Shown here in pieces: positions 25,912 through 34,421 of a stretch of 64,000 nt of DNA; positions within the stretch are counted from its first letter, which is position 1; each line of letters opens with the position of its first letter. The DNA lies in assembly GCA_934317845.1 (NCBI GenBank), contig CAKRES010000003.1, positions 112,209 through 176,208 of the forward strand, in the 5' to 3' direction. The stretch comes from an uncultured Lachnospiraceae bacterium (lineage in GTDB: Bacteria > Bacillota > Clostridia > Lachnospirales > Lachnospiraceae). The notes beneath the pieces are model-generated. The model had not been told where the DNA came from. It searched no databases and was given only the letters and a program-made list of their open reading frames with translations. Both the position numbers and the translations under genes were made by a program.

Positions 25912-26292
25912 ATGGCATCATATCGAAACGCAGCACAGATTTATGGTCAGAATAAAATTGCAACAGCAACTCCGGCAGAGCTTACGCTGATGCTTTATGA
26001 AGGAGCGATCAAGTTCTGCAATAAGGCGATCGAGGCAGTAAATAAGCAGGAAGTGGAAAAGGCATACGAGAATATCGTAAAGGTTGAAAATATTATTGTG
26101 GAATTTAAATCAACACTCAATCATAACTATGAAGTTGCAAAGGACTTTGATATTGTGTACGATTACATTTACGATCGTCTGGTAGCCGCAAATATGAGCA
26201 AAGACCCGGAGATTTTGGAAGAGGTACTTACACAGCTTCGGGATATGCGTGACAATTGGAAAACGATCATGCAGTCTTCGGTGAGAAGGTAA
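25912..26292 (+). CDS. fliS: FliS, flagellin export chaperone
   Basis: 126 residues, AGGAGGATG upstream. FliS binds the flagellin C-terminus in the cytosol and prevents early assembly. NAAQIYGQNKIATATPAELTLMLYEGAIKFCNKAIEAV is characteristic, with VYDYIYDRLVAANMSKDPEILEEV further on. The stop overlaps the first candidate start of the next gene, so the two are co-translated. Confidence 0.95.
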   Translation: MASYRNAAQIYGQNKIATATPAELTLMLYEGAIKFCNKAIEAVNKQEVEKAYENIVKVENIIVEFKSTLNHNYEVAKDFDIVYDYIYDRLVAANMSKDPEILEEVLTQLRDMRDNWKTIMQSSVRR

Positions 26293-26298
26293 ATGCGT

Positions 26299-26781
26299 AT
26301 GGCAGAAGAACGTACCTATATCAAAGCATTACGTGAGAATCTGACGAAAAAAGAACGCCTGCTTTACAATCTGTATGATATCACCAAACAGCAGCAGACG
26401 TATCTTTCTGCAGAACAGTTTGAATATGATGTTTTTGAAGAACTGATGGATGTAAAAGATCAGATGTTAGAGGAGCTGGATACATTGGAAGAAGGCTTTG
26501 AAACCATCTATGAAAGAGTGAGAGAGACATTACTTTCTCATCAGGCGGAGTATGCCGGAGATATCCGGGAGATGCAGAACCGTATCCGGGAGATCGTCAG
26601 TCTTGGCGCAAAGCTTCGGGCATTAGAGGAGCGTAACCGCACAAAGCTGGAGAGTATTCTTGGTACCCGGCAGCAGGAGATCAAAAAATATCAGCAGTCT
26701 TCCCAGATCGCAAATCAATATTATCAAAACATGGCAGGGGGAAGCTTAAACCGGCTTTCCCTTTTGGATCAAAAAAAATAA
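26299..26781 (+). CDS. Coiled-coil flagellar chaperone-like protein
   Basis: 160 residues, highly helical and charged. The pattern (LRENLTKKERLLYNLYDITKQQQ, then DVFEELMDVKDQMLEELDTLEEGFETIYERV, ending in a Ser/Gln/Asn tail) resembles FlgN/FliT-type export chaperones. It lies straight after fliS and before flagellin, where Bacillus has fliT. ATG 26299 has AGAAGG at 9 bases; the earlier ATG 26293 is too close. The family is not identified with certainty. Confidence 0.6.
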   Translation: MAEERTYIKALRENLTKKERLLYNLYDITKQQQTYLSAEQFEYDVFEELMDVKDQMLEELDTLEEGFETIYERVRETLLSHQAEYAGDIREMQNRIREIVSLGAKLRALEERNRTKLESILGTRQQEIKKYQQSSQIANQYYQNMAGGSLNRLSLLDQKK

Positions 26782-26799
26782 TTTTTTTCAAAAATATGG

Positions 26800-26826
26800 T
26801 TAAGAGATTTCTATTCGGACCGATAT
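26800..26826 (+). promoter_or_regulatory. Sigma-D promoter of flagellin
   Basis: ACCGATAT (26819-26826) is a good -10; the -35 at 15 bases is TTAA (26800-26803), one base off TAAA. It leaves a leader of about 100 bases. Confidence 0.75.
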
Positions 26827-26894
26827 ATATAATGTAAGCGCATAAGGTTATTGCCCTCATTTATGAGGTTAATAATAAACTATCAACTAAGCAC

Positions 26895-26930
26895 CGATGG
26901 CAAGGAAGCCATCGTGTATTCAAGGAGGAA
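26895..26930 (+). promoter_or_regulatory. CsrA-binding leader of flagellin mRNA
   Basis: A 7-bp hairpin CGATGGC/GCCATCG (26895-26901, 26908-26914) presents AAGGAA in its loop, and AAGGAGGAA at the ribosome site (26922-26930) gives a second GGA about 20 bases on. Looped GGA plus GGA in the ribosome site is the hallmark of CsrA repression. csrA and fliW are 4 kb upstream. Confidence 0.7.
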
Positions 26931-26935
26931 TTATT

Positions 26936-27949
26936 ATGGTAGTACAGCACAACATGCAGGCAGCCAACACAAACCGTTACTTAAACATCGCGGTAAACTC
27001 TCAGGCATCTACAACAGAGAAGTTATCTTCTGGTTACAGAATCAACCGTGCAGCAGATGATGCAGCAGGACTTTCTATTTCCGAGAAGATGCGTGCACAG
27101 ATCAGAGGCTTAAATCAGGCTTCTACAAACGCAGAGAATGCAACTTCTTTGATCCAGACCGCTGAGGGAGCTTTACAGGAGATTCATTCTGTATTACAGC
27201 GTATGTCTGAGTTAGCAACACAGGCAGCCAACGATACCAACGTATCTGTAGACCGTCAGGCTATCAAGATGGAGTTAAATCAGATTGCATCTGAGGTTAA
27301 CCGTATCGCCAGCACAACCGAGTTCAATACCATGAAGTTATTATCTGGTACATTCAACAACAAGAACTTACAGGTTGGTGCAAACTTAGGTCAGAACATC
27401 AAGATCAGTATCGCAAGAATGTCATTAGCCGGACTTGGTTTAGGTAAAGACATTGATGGTACAGAAGGTATTAAGGCCAAGAATAAGGCTAAAAAAGATT
27501 TATGGAAGAAGGTTGGTGATTGGAAAGATCAGAATAATCAGGAAGCTTCAGCTGAAGATAAGAAAACATGGGCTAAAGGCTTAGAGGATTATTCATTTAA
27601 CGATCCATTCAATAATAAGAAATATACCATTCACCATGCACAGGATCCATTAAGCGTATCAAACTATGCAGTTGCTACACAGACAATCTGTAACATCCAC
27701 AATGCGATCTCTATCGTATCTTCACAGAGATCAAAACTTGGTGCATTACAGAACCGTTTAGATCATACGATCAAGAACTTGGATAACATTGCTGAGAACT
27801 TACAGGATGCTGAATCAGGAATCAGAGATACTGATATGGCTGCTGAGATGGTGAACTACAGCAAGAACAACATTATCCAGCAGGCTGCTCAGTCAATGCT
27901 TGCACAGGCAAATCAGTCTACACAGGGCGTATTATCATTACTTGGCTAA
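26936..27949 (+). CDS. hag: Flagellin
   Basis: 337 residues. The filament subunit, exported by the flagellar apparatus. Conserved D0/D1 ends: MVVQHNMQAANTNRYLNIAV, EKLSSGYRINRAADDAAGL and, at the C-terminus, MAAEMVNYSKNNIIQQAAQSMLAQANQ. The TLR5-contact segment QRMSELATQ (88-96) is present, so the host receptor could recognise it. The variable part (about 165-250) is short and rich in Lys, Trp, Asp and Asn with few Ser/Thr, odd given the large glycosylation island next door. ATG 26936 follows AAGGAGG; an upstream in-frame ATG (26897) is inside the CsrA hairpin. Terminator and Maf genes follow. Confidence 0.96.
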   Translation: MVVQHNMQAANTNRYLNIAVNSQASTTEKLSSGYRINRAADDAAGLSISEKMRAQIRGLNQASTNAENATSLIQTAEGALQEIHSVLQRMSELATQAANDTNVSVDRQAIKMELNQIASEVNRIASTTEFNTMKLLSGTFNNKNLQVGANLGQNIKISIARMSLAGLGLGKDIDGTEGIKAKNKAKKDLWKKVGDWKDQNNQEASAEDKKTWAKGLEDYSFNDPFNNKKYTIHHAQDPLSVSNYAVATQTICNIHNAISIVSSQRSKLGALQNRLDHTIKNLDNIAENLQDAESGIRDTDMAAEMVNYSKNNIIQQAAQSMLAQANQSTQGVLSLLG

Positions 27950-27971
27950 TCACATATTAACTAAGGCATTT

Positions 27972-27999
27972 AAGGATCAGTTTCGGCTGGTCCTTTTTT
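27972..27999 (+). terminator. Intrinsic terminator after flagellin
   Basis: AAGGATCAG/CTGGTCCTT stem (one G-U) with TTTCGG loop, followed by a T run. Confidence 0.82.
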
Positions 28000-28014
28000 G
28001 TATTTAGATTTCCA

Positions 28015-28042
28015 TAAAGGAAACCCGGTAATAAACCGATAT
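28015..28042 (+). promoter_or_regulatory. Sigma-D promoter of the Maf gene cluster
   Basis: TAAA (28015-28018), 16-base spacer, ACCGATAT (28035-28042). It places the modification genes under the same sigma factor as flagellin. Confidence 0.75.
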
Positions 28043-28078
28043 ATAATAGAGAAACAAGCCACAGTGGAGGACAGTAGC

Positions 28079-28330
28079 ATGAAAAAAGAAGTTTTACAGG
28101 AAGAGATCAGGGAAATCGCAGATTTATTTTATCAGCAGAAAAGCAAGGAAGGGTACGGACGTTTGCAGGAACTGATCGCGGATTTAAGTCAGTATGTTGC
28201 TCAGATTGAAGAGGAAGCAAAACGACAGGAGTTGTTAGAGGCATTGACAGAAGCATTGACTGCGATGCAGGAACAGGATACGACGCTGCTTGCTGATATC
28301 CTGCAATATGAATTACTGGAAAAATTATAA
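28079..28330 (+). CDS. Small helical protein of the flagellin-modification cluster
   Basis: 83 residues, GGAGG upstream of ATG 28079. All-helical, very acidic and leucine-rich: EEIREIADLFYQQKSKEGY, LIADLSQYVAQIEEEAKRQELLEALTEAL, and the tail TTLLADILQYELLEKL. No known family recognised. First gene after a sigma-D promoter and 15 bases before the first Maf gene, so it may be a chaperone or partner of Maf or of unfolded flagellin; that is inference. Confidence 0.6.
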   Translation: MKKEVLQEEIREIADLFYQQKSKEGYGRLQELIADLSQYVAQIEEEAKRQELLEALTEALTAMQEQDTTLLADILQYELLEKL

Positions 28331-28345
28331 TTGGTGGGTGAAATA

Positions 28346-30208
28346 ATGTCTTATTGGGAACAGAATATAGAGGGGATCAAGGTATGTCAGAAGTCGCTGG
28401 CAAGGCTCCTTGCTCCTTATAAGGATATGGATACCAGTGACGTAGTGTCTGAGATTTTAGCGAAGGATCAGACCCCGGCACTGGTACTTCGTGTAAATGG
28501 AAAAGATCATGTCATGAATAGCCGTTTTCGGCCAATGGTGGAGGCGGAGAGTTATGCCTCACAGTTTGACGAGATCAAGGACAAGTCTGTTGTGATGTTT
28601 TTTGGTTTTGGCAATGGAACATTTCCAAAAGCCATTTATAAGCGCGGATCTGACAATCTGGTCTTTTATATTTTTTATGAGCCATGTCTGGCTTCTTTTA
28701 TCTACACGATGCATCATTATGATCTGACAGAATTATTTGGTACATTAAAGACACACATTTATGTGGAGGGTGTGAATGCAGACGGAATGGGAGCATTGCT
28801 TCCGGATATTATTGACTGGGCCAATATGCCACTGGCTAAAATGATGCACCTCCCGAAGTATCGGGAACTGTATCCGGAGAGCTATAAGCATTTTGCACAT
28901 ATTATCGAAGATAATTTTAGTCGCCTGCATATGGCAAAAAATACGACAAGTGCATTTGCCAAAAAGTTTATGGAGAATGTGATACTTCATATGAGATATG
29001 CTTTTGAAGCAACATCCGGCCGGGCATTTATCGGAGCATTTCCAAAGAATCTTCCTGCTATCTTAGTTTCAGCAGGTCCTTCCCTTGCCAAACAAATGGA
29101 TATATTAAAACAAGCCAAAGGACATGCCTTTATTCTTTGTGTGGATACTGCGCTTCGAAAACTGTTAGCAGAGGGGATTGAGCCGGATGCGGTGATTGGA
29201 GTGGATGCAAATAAGTGGGCGGCCTATCATGAAGACTATATTCCTCATTATGAGCGGATGATGTGGATTGCGGAAACTATCTGTAATCATGCGATCATGC
29301 GTTATGTAAAAAGCTACCGCAATGTTATGCTGGACAGTGGAGACCAGATCAATAACGATATTTATAAAAAGGCAGGATGTGAACTGCCATCTCTTCCAAC
29401 AGGAGGATCGGTTGCGAATACGGCATTTGCACTGTTAGAGCTTTGGGGATTTGAAACGGTGATCTTAGTTGGTCAGGATCTTGCCTTAACAGGAAACCGG
29501 CGACATGCTGACAGTGAAACGGATGCAGAAAAAGAAGCACAGGAGAAAGGATATAATATCATTCCGATCGAAGGATATTATGGAGATACAGTAAAGACCA
29601 GGGATGATTATCTGACTTATTTAAAATGGTTTGAATCCGAGATTGCGATCACGGACTGCAAGCGTGTGATCAATGCAACCGAGGGTGGGGCAATGATCCA
29701 TGGAGCCACGAATATGCCGCTTCAGGAGGCTTTGGAACAATATGCGAAGGAAAGCTACGATATTCGTGCTATTATTGATCAGGTGCCGCGTACGCTTTCG
29801 GAAAAGGATAAGGATGAGCTGGAAAAACGTCTTTTGGATTTTCCAAAGCGTGCTTCTTACTTTATCCGTATGTTTAAGGAAGGCAGAGATTTAACGGAAC
29901 GTGGGATCACGTTGTTAAACCGGGGACAGGCAGAGGGGAAAGAATTTTCGGATCTGCAAAAACGGTTAGGAGAGATTGACGCTTCGGTCTCCAACGAGCT
30001 GGAATTTGTTTTGATCTGTAACCGGGCTTCTGATGTGGATCGAAAAATTGCAAGAGAGCTTACCGTAAAAGAGGAACAGGACGAGTCCCCTGTTGACATT
30101 ATGCAGAGTATGCATGAACTCTATGAGGCGTTTTTAGAAGCCGCAAAGGATATGAAGGAATATGCGGAGGCAATGGTGAAGCAGTTTGAATTGGAAGGAC
30201 GGAGATAA
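28346..30208 (+). CDS. maf: Maf, motility-associated factor (DUF115), copy 1
   Basis: 620 residues. Maf proteins transfer nonulosonic acids (pseudaminic, legionaminic or related) to Ser/Thr of flagellin in the cytosol. The central MptE-like/DUF115 fold is seen in PAILVSAGPSLAKQMDILK, FILCVDTALRKLLAEGIEPDAVIGVD, LPTGGSVANTAFALLELWGFETVILVGQDLALTG and INATEGGAMIHG. ATG 28346 (MSYWEQN) is preferred to TTG 28331. The 3' end nearly abuts the CMP-sugar synthetase gene. Copy 2 is downstream. Confidence 0.88.
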   Translation: MSYWEQNIEGIKVCQKSLARLLAPYKDMDTSDVVSEILAKDQTPALVLRVNGKDHVMNSRFRPMVEAESYASQFDEIKDKSVVMFFGFGNGTFPKAIYKRGSDNLVFYIFYEPCLASFIYTMHHYDLTELFGTLKTHIYVEGVNADGMGALLPDIIDWANMPLAKMMHLPKYRELYPESYKHFAHIIEDNFSRLHMAKNTTSAFAKKFMENVILHMRYAFEATSGRAFIGAFPKNLPAILVSAGPSLAKQMDILKQAKGHAFILCVDTALRKLLAEGIEPDAVIGVDANKWAAYHEDYIPHYERMMWIAETICNHAIMRYVKSYRNVMLDSGDQINNDIYKKAGCELPSLPTGGSVANTAFALLELWGFETVILVGQDLALTGNRRHADSETDAEKEAQEKGYNIIPIEGYYGDTVKTRDDYLTYLKWFESEIAITDCKRVINATEGGAMIHGATNMPLQEALEQYAKESYDIRAIIDQVPRTLSEKDKDELEKRLLDFPKRASYFIRMFKEGRDLTERGITLLNRGQAEGKEFSDLQKRLGEIDASVSNELEFVLICNRASDVDRKIARELTVKEEQDESPVDIMQSMHELYEAFLEAAKDMKEYAEAMVKQFELEGRR

Positions 30209-30209
30209 T

Positions 30210-31217
30210 ATGGAAGTATGTGCCATCATTCCGGCAAGAAGCGGTTCGAAAAGTGTGCCGCATAAAAATATCAGGCAAATGGCAGGCAAACCAATGCTTG
30301 CTTATTCAATCGAACATGCATTGAAATCAGAAAAGATCAATCGTGTCATTGTAAGTACGGACAGTGAACAGTATGCACAGATTGCCCGGTCGTATGGTGC
30401 TGAAGTGCCGTTTCTCCGGCCGGAAGAATATGCTACGGACACGGCATTGGATTATGATGTATTTTTGCATGCGCTTACGTGGCTTCGTGAAAAGGAAAAG
30501 TATGAGCCGGATCTCGTGGTACAGCTTCGCCCGACCTATCCGATCCGGATGATTTCTGATCTGGATGCTATGATCGACCGGCTATGGGAACAGAAGGAAG
30601 CAGATGCGATCCGTTCCATTGCTCCGGCAAAGGAGATTCCTTATAAGATGTGGACGCTTGGTGAGGAGGATGTGATCCATCCGTTTGTGACATCGATCAA
30701 AGAGTGTTATAATATGCCAAGACAGCAGCTTCCGAAAGTATATTATCAGAATGCCTGTATTGATATTTTTCGTCCGAGATGTCTTTTTCAATATCATTCG
30801 ATGACGGGACGCAATATCTTAGGATATGTCATGAAAAAGAATTATGATATTGATACAGAGGAAGAATTCTTGCGTGCGGAACGGTATCTTAAGATGATGC
30901 AGGGTGGCCAGAGGTTTGTATTTGATATTGATGGTGTGATCGCACAGTTCGATCCGGATCTTCGTTATGAAGAAGCAAGACCGAACGAGCCGATGATCCG
31001 GGTGATCCGAAAGCTTTATGAAGCAGGCAATACGATCGTATTACATACCGCACGTGGTTATGTGACGGGGATCGATTGGGAGGAAGCTACCAAAAAACAG
31101 CTGGCTGCATTTGATTGTCCGTATCACGAATTACATTTTGGAAAGCCGAATGCGGATTATTATATCGATGATAAGATGCTGGATATGAACGAGCTGTTAC
31201 AGATATTTGCAGAATAA
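30210..31217 (+). CDS. CMP-acylneuraminate synthetase fused to HAD phosphatase-like domain
   Basis: 335 residues. The first domain (about 1-225) is a cytidylyltransferase for nonulosonic acids: IIPARSGSKSVPHKNIRQMAGKPMLAYSIEHAL, then VDxD-type residues and QLRPTYPIRM. The second (about 232-330) is a small HAD domain with Asp239/Asp241 in FDIDGVIA, HTARG, a Lys in HFGKPNADYYIDDK. Together they could dephosphorylate a sugar-9-phosphate and then activate it with CTP. The gene is one base past Maf 1 and 14 before Maf 2. Genes for the sugar itself (NeuB-like synthase) are not in the window. Confidence 0.8.
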   Translation: MEVCAIIPARSGSKSVPHKNIRQMAGKPMLAYSIEHALKSEKINRVIVSTDSEQYAQIARSYGAEVPFLRPEEYATDTALDYDVFLHALTWLREKEKYEPDLVVQLRPTYPIRMISDLDAMIDRLWEQKEADAIRSIAPAKEIPYKMWTLGEEDVIHPFVTSIKECYNMPRQQLPKVYYQNACIDIFRPRCLFQYHSMTGRNILGYVMKKNYDIDTEEEFLRAERYLKMMQGGQRFVFDIDGVIAQFDPDLRYEEARPNEPMIRVIRKLYEAGNTIVLHTARGYVTGIDWEEATKKQLAAFDCPYHELHFGKPNADYYIDDKMLDMNELLQIFAE

Positions 31218-31231
31218 GAAGGAGACTTTTG

Positions 31232-32899
31232 ATGGAACAAATGCCGTCATTACAAAAAATAAGAGAGTTTTATAAAAGCAACCGGGCACTGCTGGGGATT
31301 TCCAAGCAAGTGATCGATTGTGCCAGAATACAGGATTACGAAGGGGTCAATCAGGAATATAAGGAACTGGTGCGGCGGCTGAACAGCTGGATGACGATGA
31401 GTGCAGAATGTGCGGATCAATTTCAGGGACAGCTCTATTTCCCGGATGTCACTACCATTTCGGTCACGTTAGAACAGCTTATGGTTGCGCAGCAGAGCCA
31501 TGATTATGTGCTGCTGGCAGATTATTTGGAACTGAGTTTAAATCCGTTGTTTGAAAAAGTGTTTGAGAGCCTGCGTTCCATTTTACCAAATCCGGATTTG
31601 GGATTACAGGAAAACATTCCGATTCCGGATGATTGTGCCGGAGTAAGGGAGGATCTAAAAAAAGCATTTCCGTATGAATTGGAAGAAACCAATTCCGGGC
31701 ATGCAACTGTAAAGCTGAAGGATGAGGATGGATTTTATTATCTGCACAGTAATGTGGATCCGGTGTGCGAAGCAAAGGCACTTGTAGCACGCTATCTCTC
31801 CCCGGAAAAAGATCACTACCTCGTTTATGGGATCGGACTTGGGTATCATGTAAGAGAGCTGCTTTCTTCGGGTGGATACCTTAAGGTTACGGTATATGAG
31901 AGTGACCTCCGTATGATCCGGACAGCACTTGCCTATCATGATTTTCGGGAGGATCTTTTGAAAGGAAGACTTCGTATTATTTACGATCCGGAGCTTTTCC
32001 TGTTTTCGGAGGCAGCCAATTGTGAAGAAAATGCCGGAATTTTGATTCACGCTCCTTCTATTCGGAATTGCAGACATCAGGAGAATCAGAATGCCTGCAA
32101 GCTGTTTTTTGCCCAGGAGAGTGCATTGAAGCGGTGTGAAAACCAGATGATCACCAATTTCTACCAGAATGTCAAAAACTGCAAAGGATATATTACGGAG
32201 CTGCAGACAAAGTTCAAAGACAAAACGGTTGTGATCGTGGCAGCAGGGCCTTCCCTGCTTACCAATATTGAATTGCTCAAGGAAAAACCGGATGATGTTG
32301 TTGTACTGGCAGTCAGTACCGTATATCGGAAACTGTTAGGACTGGGTATCCGTCCTGATTTTGTCATTCACCTGGATGCACAGGCGAAGACATACAGTCA
32401 TTTAAGAGGGATTGAGGAAACGGCACCACTTTTGGTTGCGGCAACTGCATATGAAGGCTGTGCAAGATGCTACCGCGGCAGCTCGTATCTGATCTGTCAG
32501 GAAGGGTACGATCTTTCCGAACAGTATGCGAAAGAACATTGTTATCCGCTTTTTGAAACCGGAGGTTCTGTGGCGACACTGGCACTTTCTGTTGCTATTT
32601 CTCTCCAGGCGAAAAAGGTCATTATGGTGGGACTTGATCTTGCTTATACAGATGGTCTTGCTCATGCCAAGGGTGTTTCCGGACAGATTCCGCTTGATTT
32701 AAAGAAAGCTATCCGGATACCGGGATATCACGGAGGTGAGGTCGAATCCTCTGTCATCTTTGAAGGATTGATCCGCTGGTTTAATTCCTATCTTGCACGT
32801 CGCGGCAACAGAACATGCGAGGTGATCAATGCAACCGAAGGAGGAGCAATGATCCGTGAAATGAAACAAATGCCATTAAAAGACGCACTTTTTACATAA
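31232..32899 (+). CDS. maf: Maf, motility-associated factor (DUF115), copy 2
   Basis: 555 residues, AAGGAG upstream. Same core as copy 1: TVVIVAAGPSLLTNIELLKEKPDDVVVLAV, RPDFVIHLDAQAKTYSHLRG, FETGGSVATLALSVAISLQAKKVIMVGLDLAYTDG and VINATEGGAMIREM. The N-terminal region (1-190) has YLVYGIGLGYHVRELLSSG, a nucleotide-binding-like segment. Low overall likeness to copy 1 suggests different acceptor sites or donor sugars. Strong terminator follows, closing the sigma-D unit. Confidence 0.85.
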   Translation: MEQMPSLQKIREFYKSNRALLGISKQVIDCARIQDYEGVNQEYKELVRRLNSWMTMSAECADQFQGQLYFPDVTTISVTLEQLMVAQQSHDYVLLADYLELSLNPLFEKVFESLRSILPNPDLGLQENIPIPDDCAGVREDLKKAFPYELEETNSGHATVKLKDEDGFYYLHSNVDPVCEAKALVARYLSPEKDHYLVYGIGLGYHVRELLSSGGYLKVTVYESDLRMIRTALAYHDFREDLLKGRLRIIYDPELFLFSEAANCEENAGILIHAPSIRNCRHQENQNACKLFFAQESALKRCENQMITNFYQNVKNCKGYITELQTKFKDKTVVIVAAGPSLLTNIELLKEKPDDVVVLAVSTVYRKLLGLGIRPDFVIHLDAQAKTYSHLRGIEETAPLLVAATAYEGCARCYRGSSYLICQEGYDLSEQYAKEHCYPLFETGGSVATLALSVAISLQAKKVIMVGLDLAYTDGLAHAKGVSGQIPLDLKKAIRIPGYHGGEVESSVIFEGLIRWFNSYLARRGNRTCEVINATEGGAMIREMKQMPLKDALFT

Positions 32900-32913
32900 C
32901 CTTAAAAAAAATG

Positions 32914-32944
32914 CCAACACTATATTAGTAGTGTTGGTTTTTTT
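32914..32944 (+). terminator. Intrinsic terminator after the second maf
   Basis: CCAACACTA/TAGTGTTGG perfect 9-bp stem, 6-base loop, then seven T. Confidence 0.87.
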
Positions 32945-32999
32945 ATGGAAATGAAAAGGCAGAAGGTTTCTTGATGCAGCAGAAAGGATGGCACAGGTG

Positions 33000-34349
33000 A
33001 TGAAACAGGACAATACAGAGAAAATGTCAGAAAAAAAGATCGGACCACTCCTGCTTTCCTTTGCATTCTGGTCGGTGCTTTGTGCGCTTCTGCTTTCTGC
33101 TCTGAACAATATCGATAGCTTTTTTGCAAAGGAGATCGGAGAAAACGCGATCGAAGCGGTGGGTGTTGTATTTACGGTTCATGCCATGCTGCAGACACTT
33201 GGATATTTCATCGGACTGGGTGCCGCCAGCCTGATCTCGAAGGAGCTGGGAAAAAAGGAGGGGGATGCTGCACCATATTTTGCTGCGGCGTATGGATTAC
33301 TTTTGGCATGTTCCGTGCTGGTTACCGTACTTGGAAATGCTTTTATAAAGCCTATCCTGTCACTTCTTGGAACCAAACCGGAGGCATATGATGAGGCACA
33401 TCTTTTACTGCGCTATTTTTTCTTTGGAAGTCTGTTTGTGATCGGAGCATATACCTGTCTCAATCTGATCCGGGCACTTGGGAAAATGCGGCTGCTTCTG
33501 TTTCTCGTTTTTACAGGTGTGGCTGTCAATGTAAGCGGTCATTTGTTATTTGTGCGCCGCCTTCGTTTAGGTGTACATGGGATCGGTATGGCAGTGCTGG
33601 CCGGATATGTCGTGTTAGGCATTCTTTGTATGTTGGTTCTTGCTGCAAATAAACAATCCAAGCTGGGAAAACAAACGTCGTTTAAGAATTGGAAACAGAA
33701 CTGGAAAAGAGAAAGTGCGCGGGTATTACTTGTCATGAAAAATGGAATTCCCTCTCTGGTGCGGCAGGGGGCATTAACCGGTTCAATCGCTGTTTTGAAC
33801 CGTATGGCAGCCGCCGGAGAGGAACAGATGCTTTCTGCTATGGCAGTCAGCCAGAAGATCCTGCTTTTTGTAAGTTCATTAAGCATCGGGATCAGTCAGG
33901 CAATGCAGCCGCTTGTGGGATGCAATTTGGGAGCGGGAAAAAAAGAACGGGTAAAACAAACCTTTTTGTTGGCAGTCATTTTTGGGACTTTACTGATGGC
34001 CTTTCTGGTACCTTTTCTCTATGTTTATGCGCCTTCTGTTACAAGCTGGTTTTTGGGACAGGAGGATGCAGGAAGCTTATGTGTACGTCTGCTTCGTATT
34101 CAGTGCTTTGCCCTTCCGTTTCTGATGCTTTCAGGAGCTGCCAATATGCTGTATCAGGCGAGTGCAAAACCATTTTCTGCCAGTGTGATCGCAGCATTAC
34201 GACAGGCAATCTTATTATTTCCCGTGCTGTTTTTATTGCACCATATCATACCGGAGAAAACGTTGTTTTATGCACAGCCGATCGCAGATGGACTGACCTT
34301 TCTTGTGTGTATTCCCTTTAGTATTCACTATTTTAAAAGTGAGGGGTAA
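33000..34349 (+). CDS. MATE family efflux transporter
   Basis: 449 residues, about 12 membrane helices. MATE proteins export drugs or metabolites using sodium or proton gradients. Evidence: FAFWSVLCALLLSALNNIDSFFAKEIG, HAMLQTLGYFIGLGAASLISKELGKKEG, and the repeated pattern in the second half (SSLSIGISQAMQPLVGCNLGAGKKERVKQ). Start is uncertain: ATG 33000 is 12 bases from AGAAAGGA; ATG 32988 touches it. It sits within the surface-modification island, so a cargo related to that pathway is possible but unsupported. Confidence 0.85.
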   Translation: MKQDNTEKMSEKKIGPLLLSFAFWSVLCALLLSALNNIDSFFAKEIGENAIEAVGVVFTVHAMLQTLGYFIGLGAASLISKELGKKEGDAAPYFAAAYGLLLACSVLVTVLGNAFIKPILSLLGTKPEAYDEAHLLLRYFFFGSLFVIGAYTCLNLIRALGKMRLLLFLVFTGVAVNVSGHLLFVRRLRLGVHGIGMAVLAGYVVLGILCMLVLAANKQSKLGKQTSFKNWKQNWKRESARVLLVMKNGIPSLVRQGALTGSIAVLNRMAAAGEEQMLSAMAVSQKILLFVSSLSIGISQAMQPLVGCNLGAGKKERVKQTFLLAVIFGTLLMAFLVPFLYVYAPSVTSWFLGQEDAGSLCVRLLRIQCFALPFLMLSGAANMLYQASAKPFSASVIAALRQAILLFPVLFLLHHIIPEKTLFYAQPIADGLTFLVCIPFSIHYFKSEG

Positions 34350-34421
34350 GTGGTATAATGTTGCCTGATAGAAGATACGGATTTTGGATGGAGAGCATTA
34401 CACAAAGATTGGGAGGAGCGC

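Noticed and set aside
26897..26935. Upstream ATG for flagellin
   Set aside because: It lies in the CsrA hairpin without a ribosome site; the AAGGAGG points to ATG 26936 and the known flagellin N-terminus.
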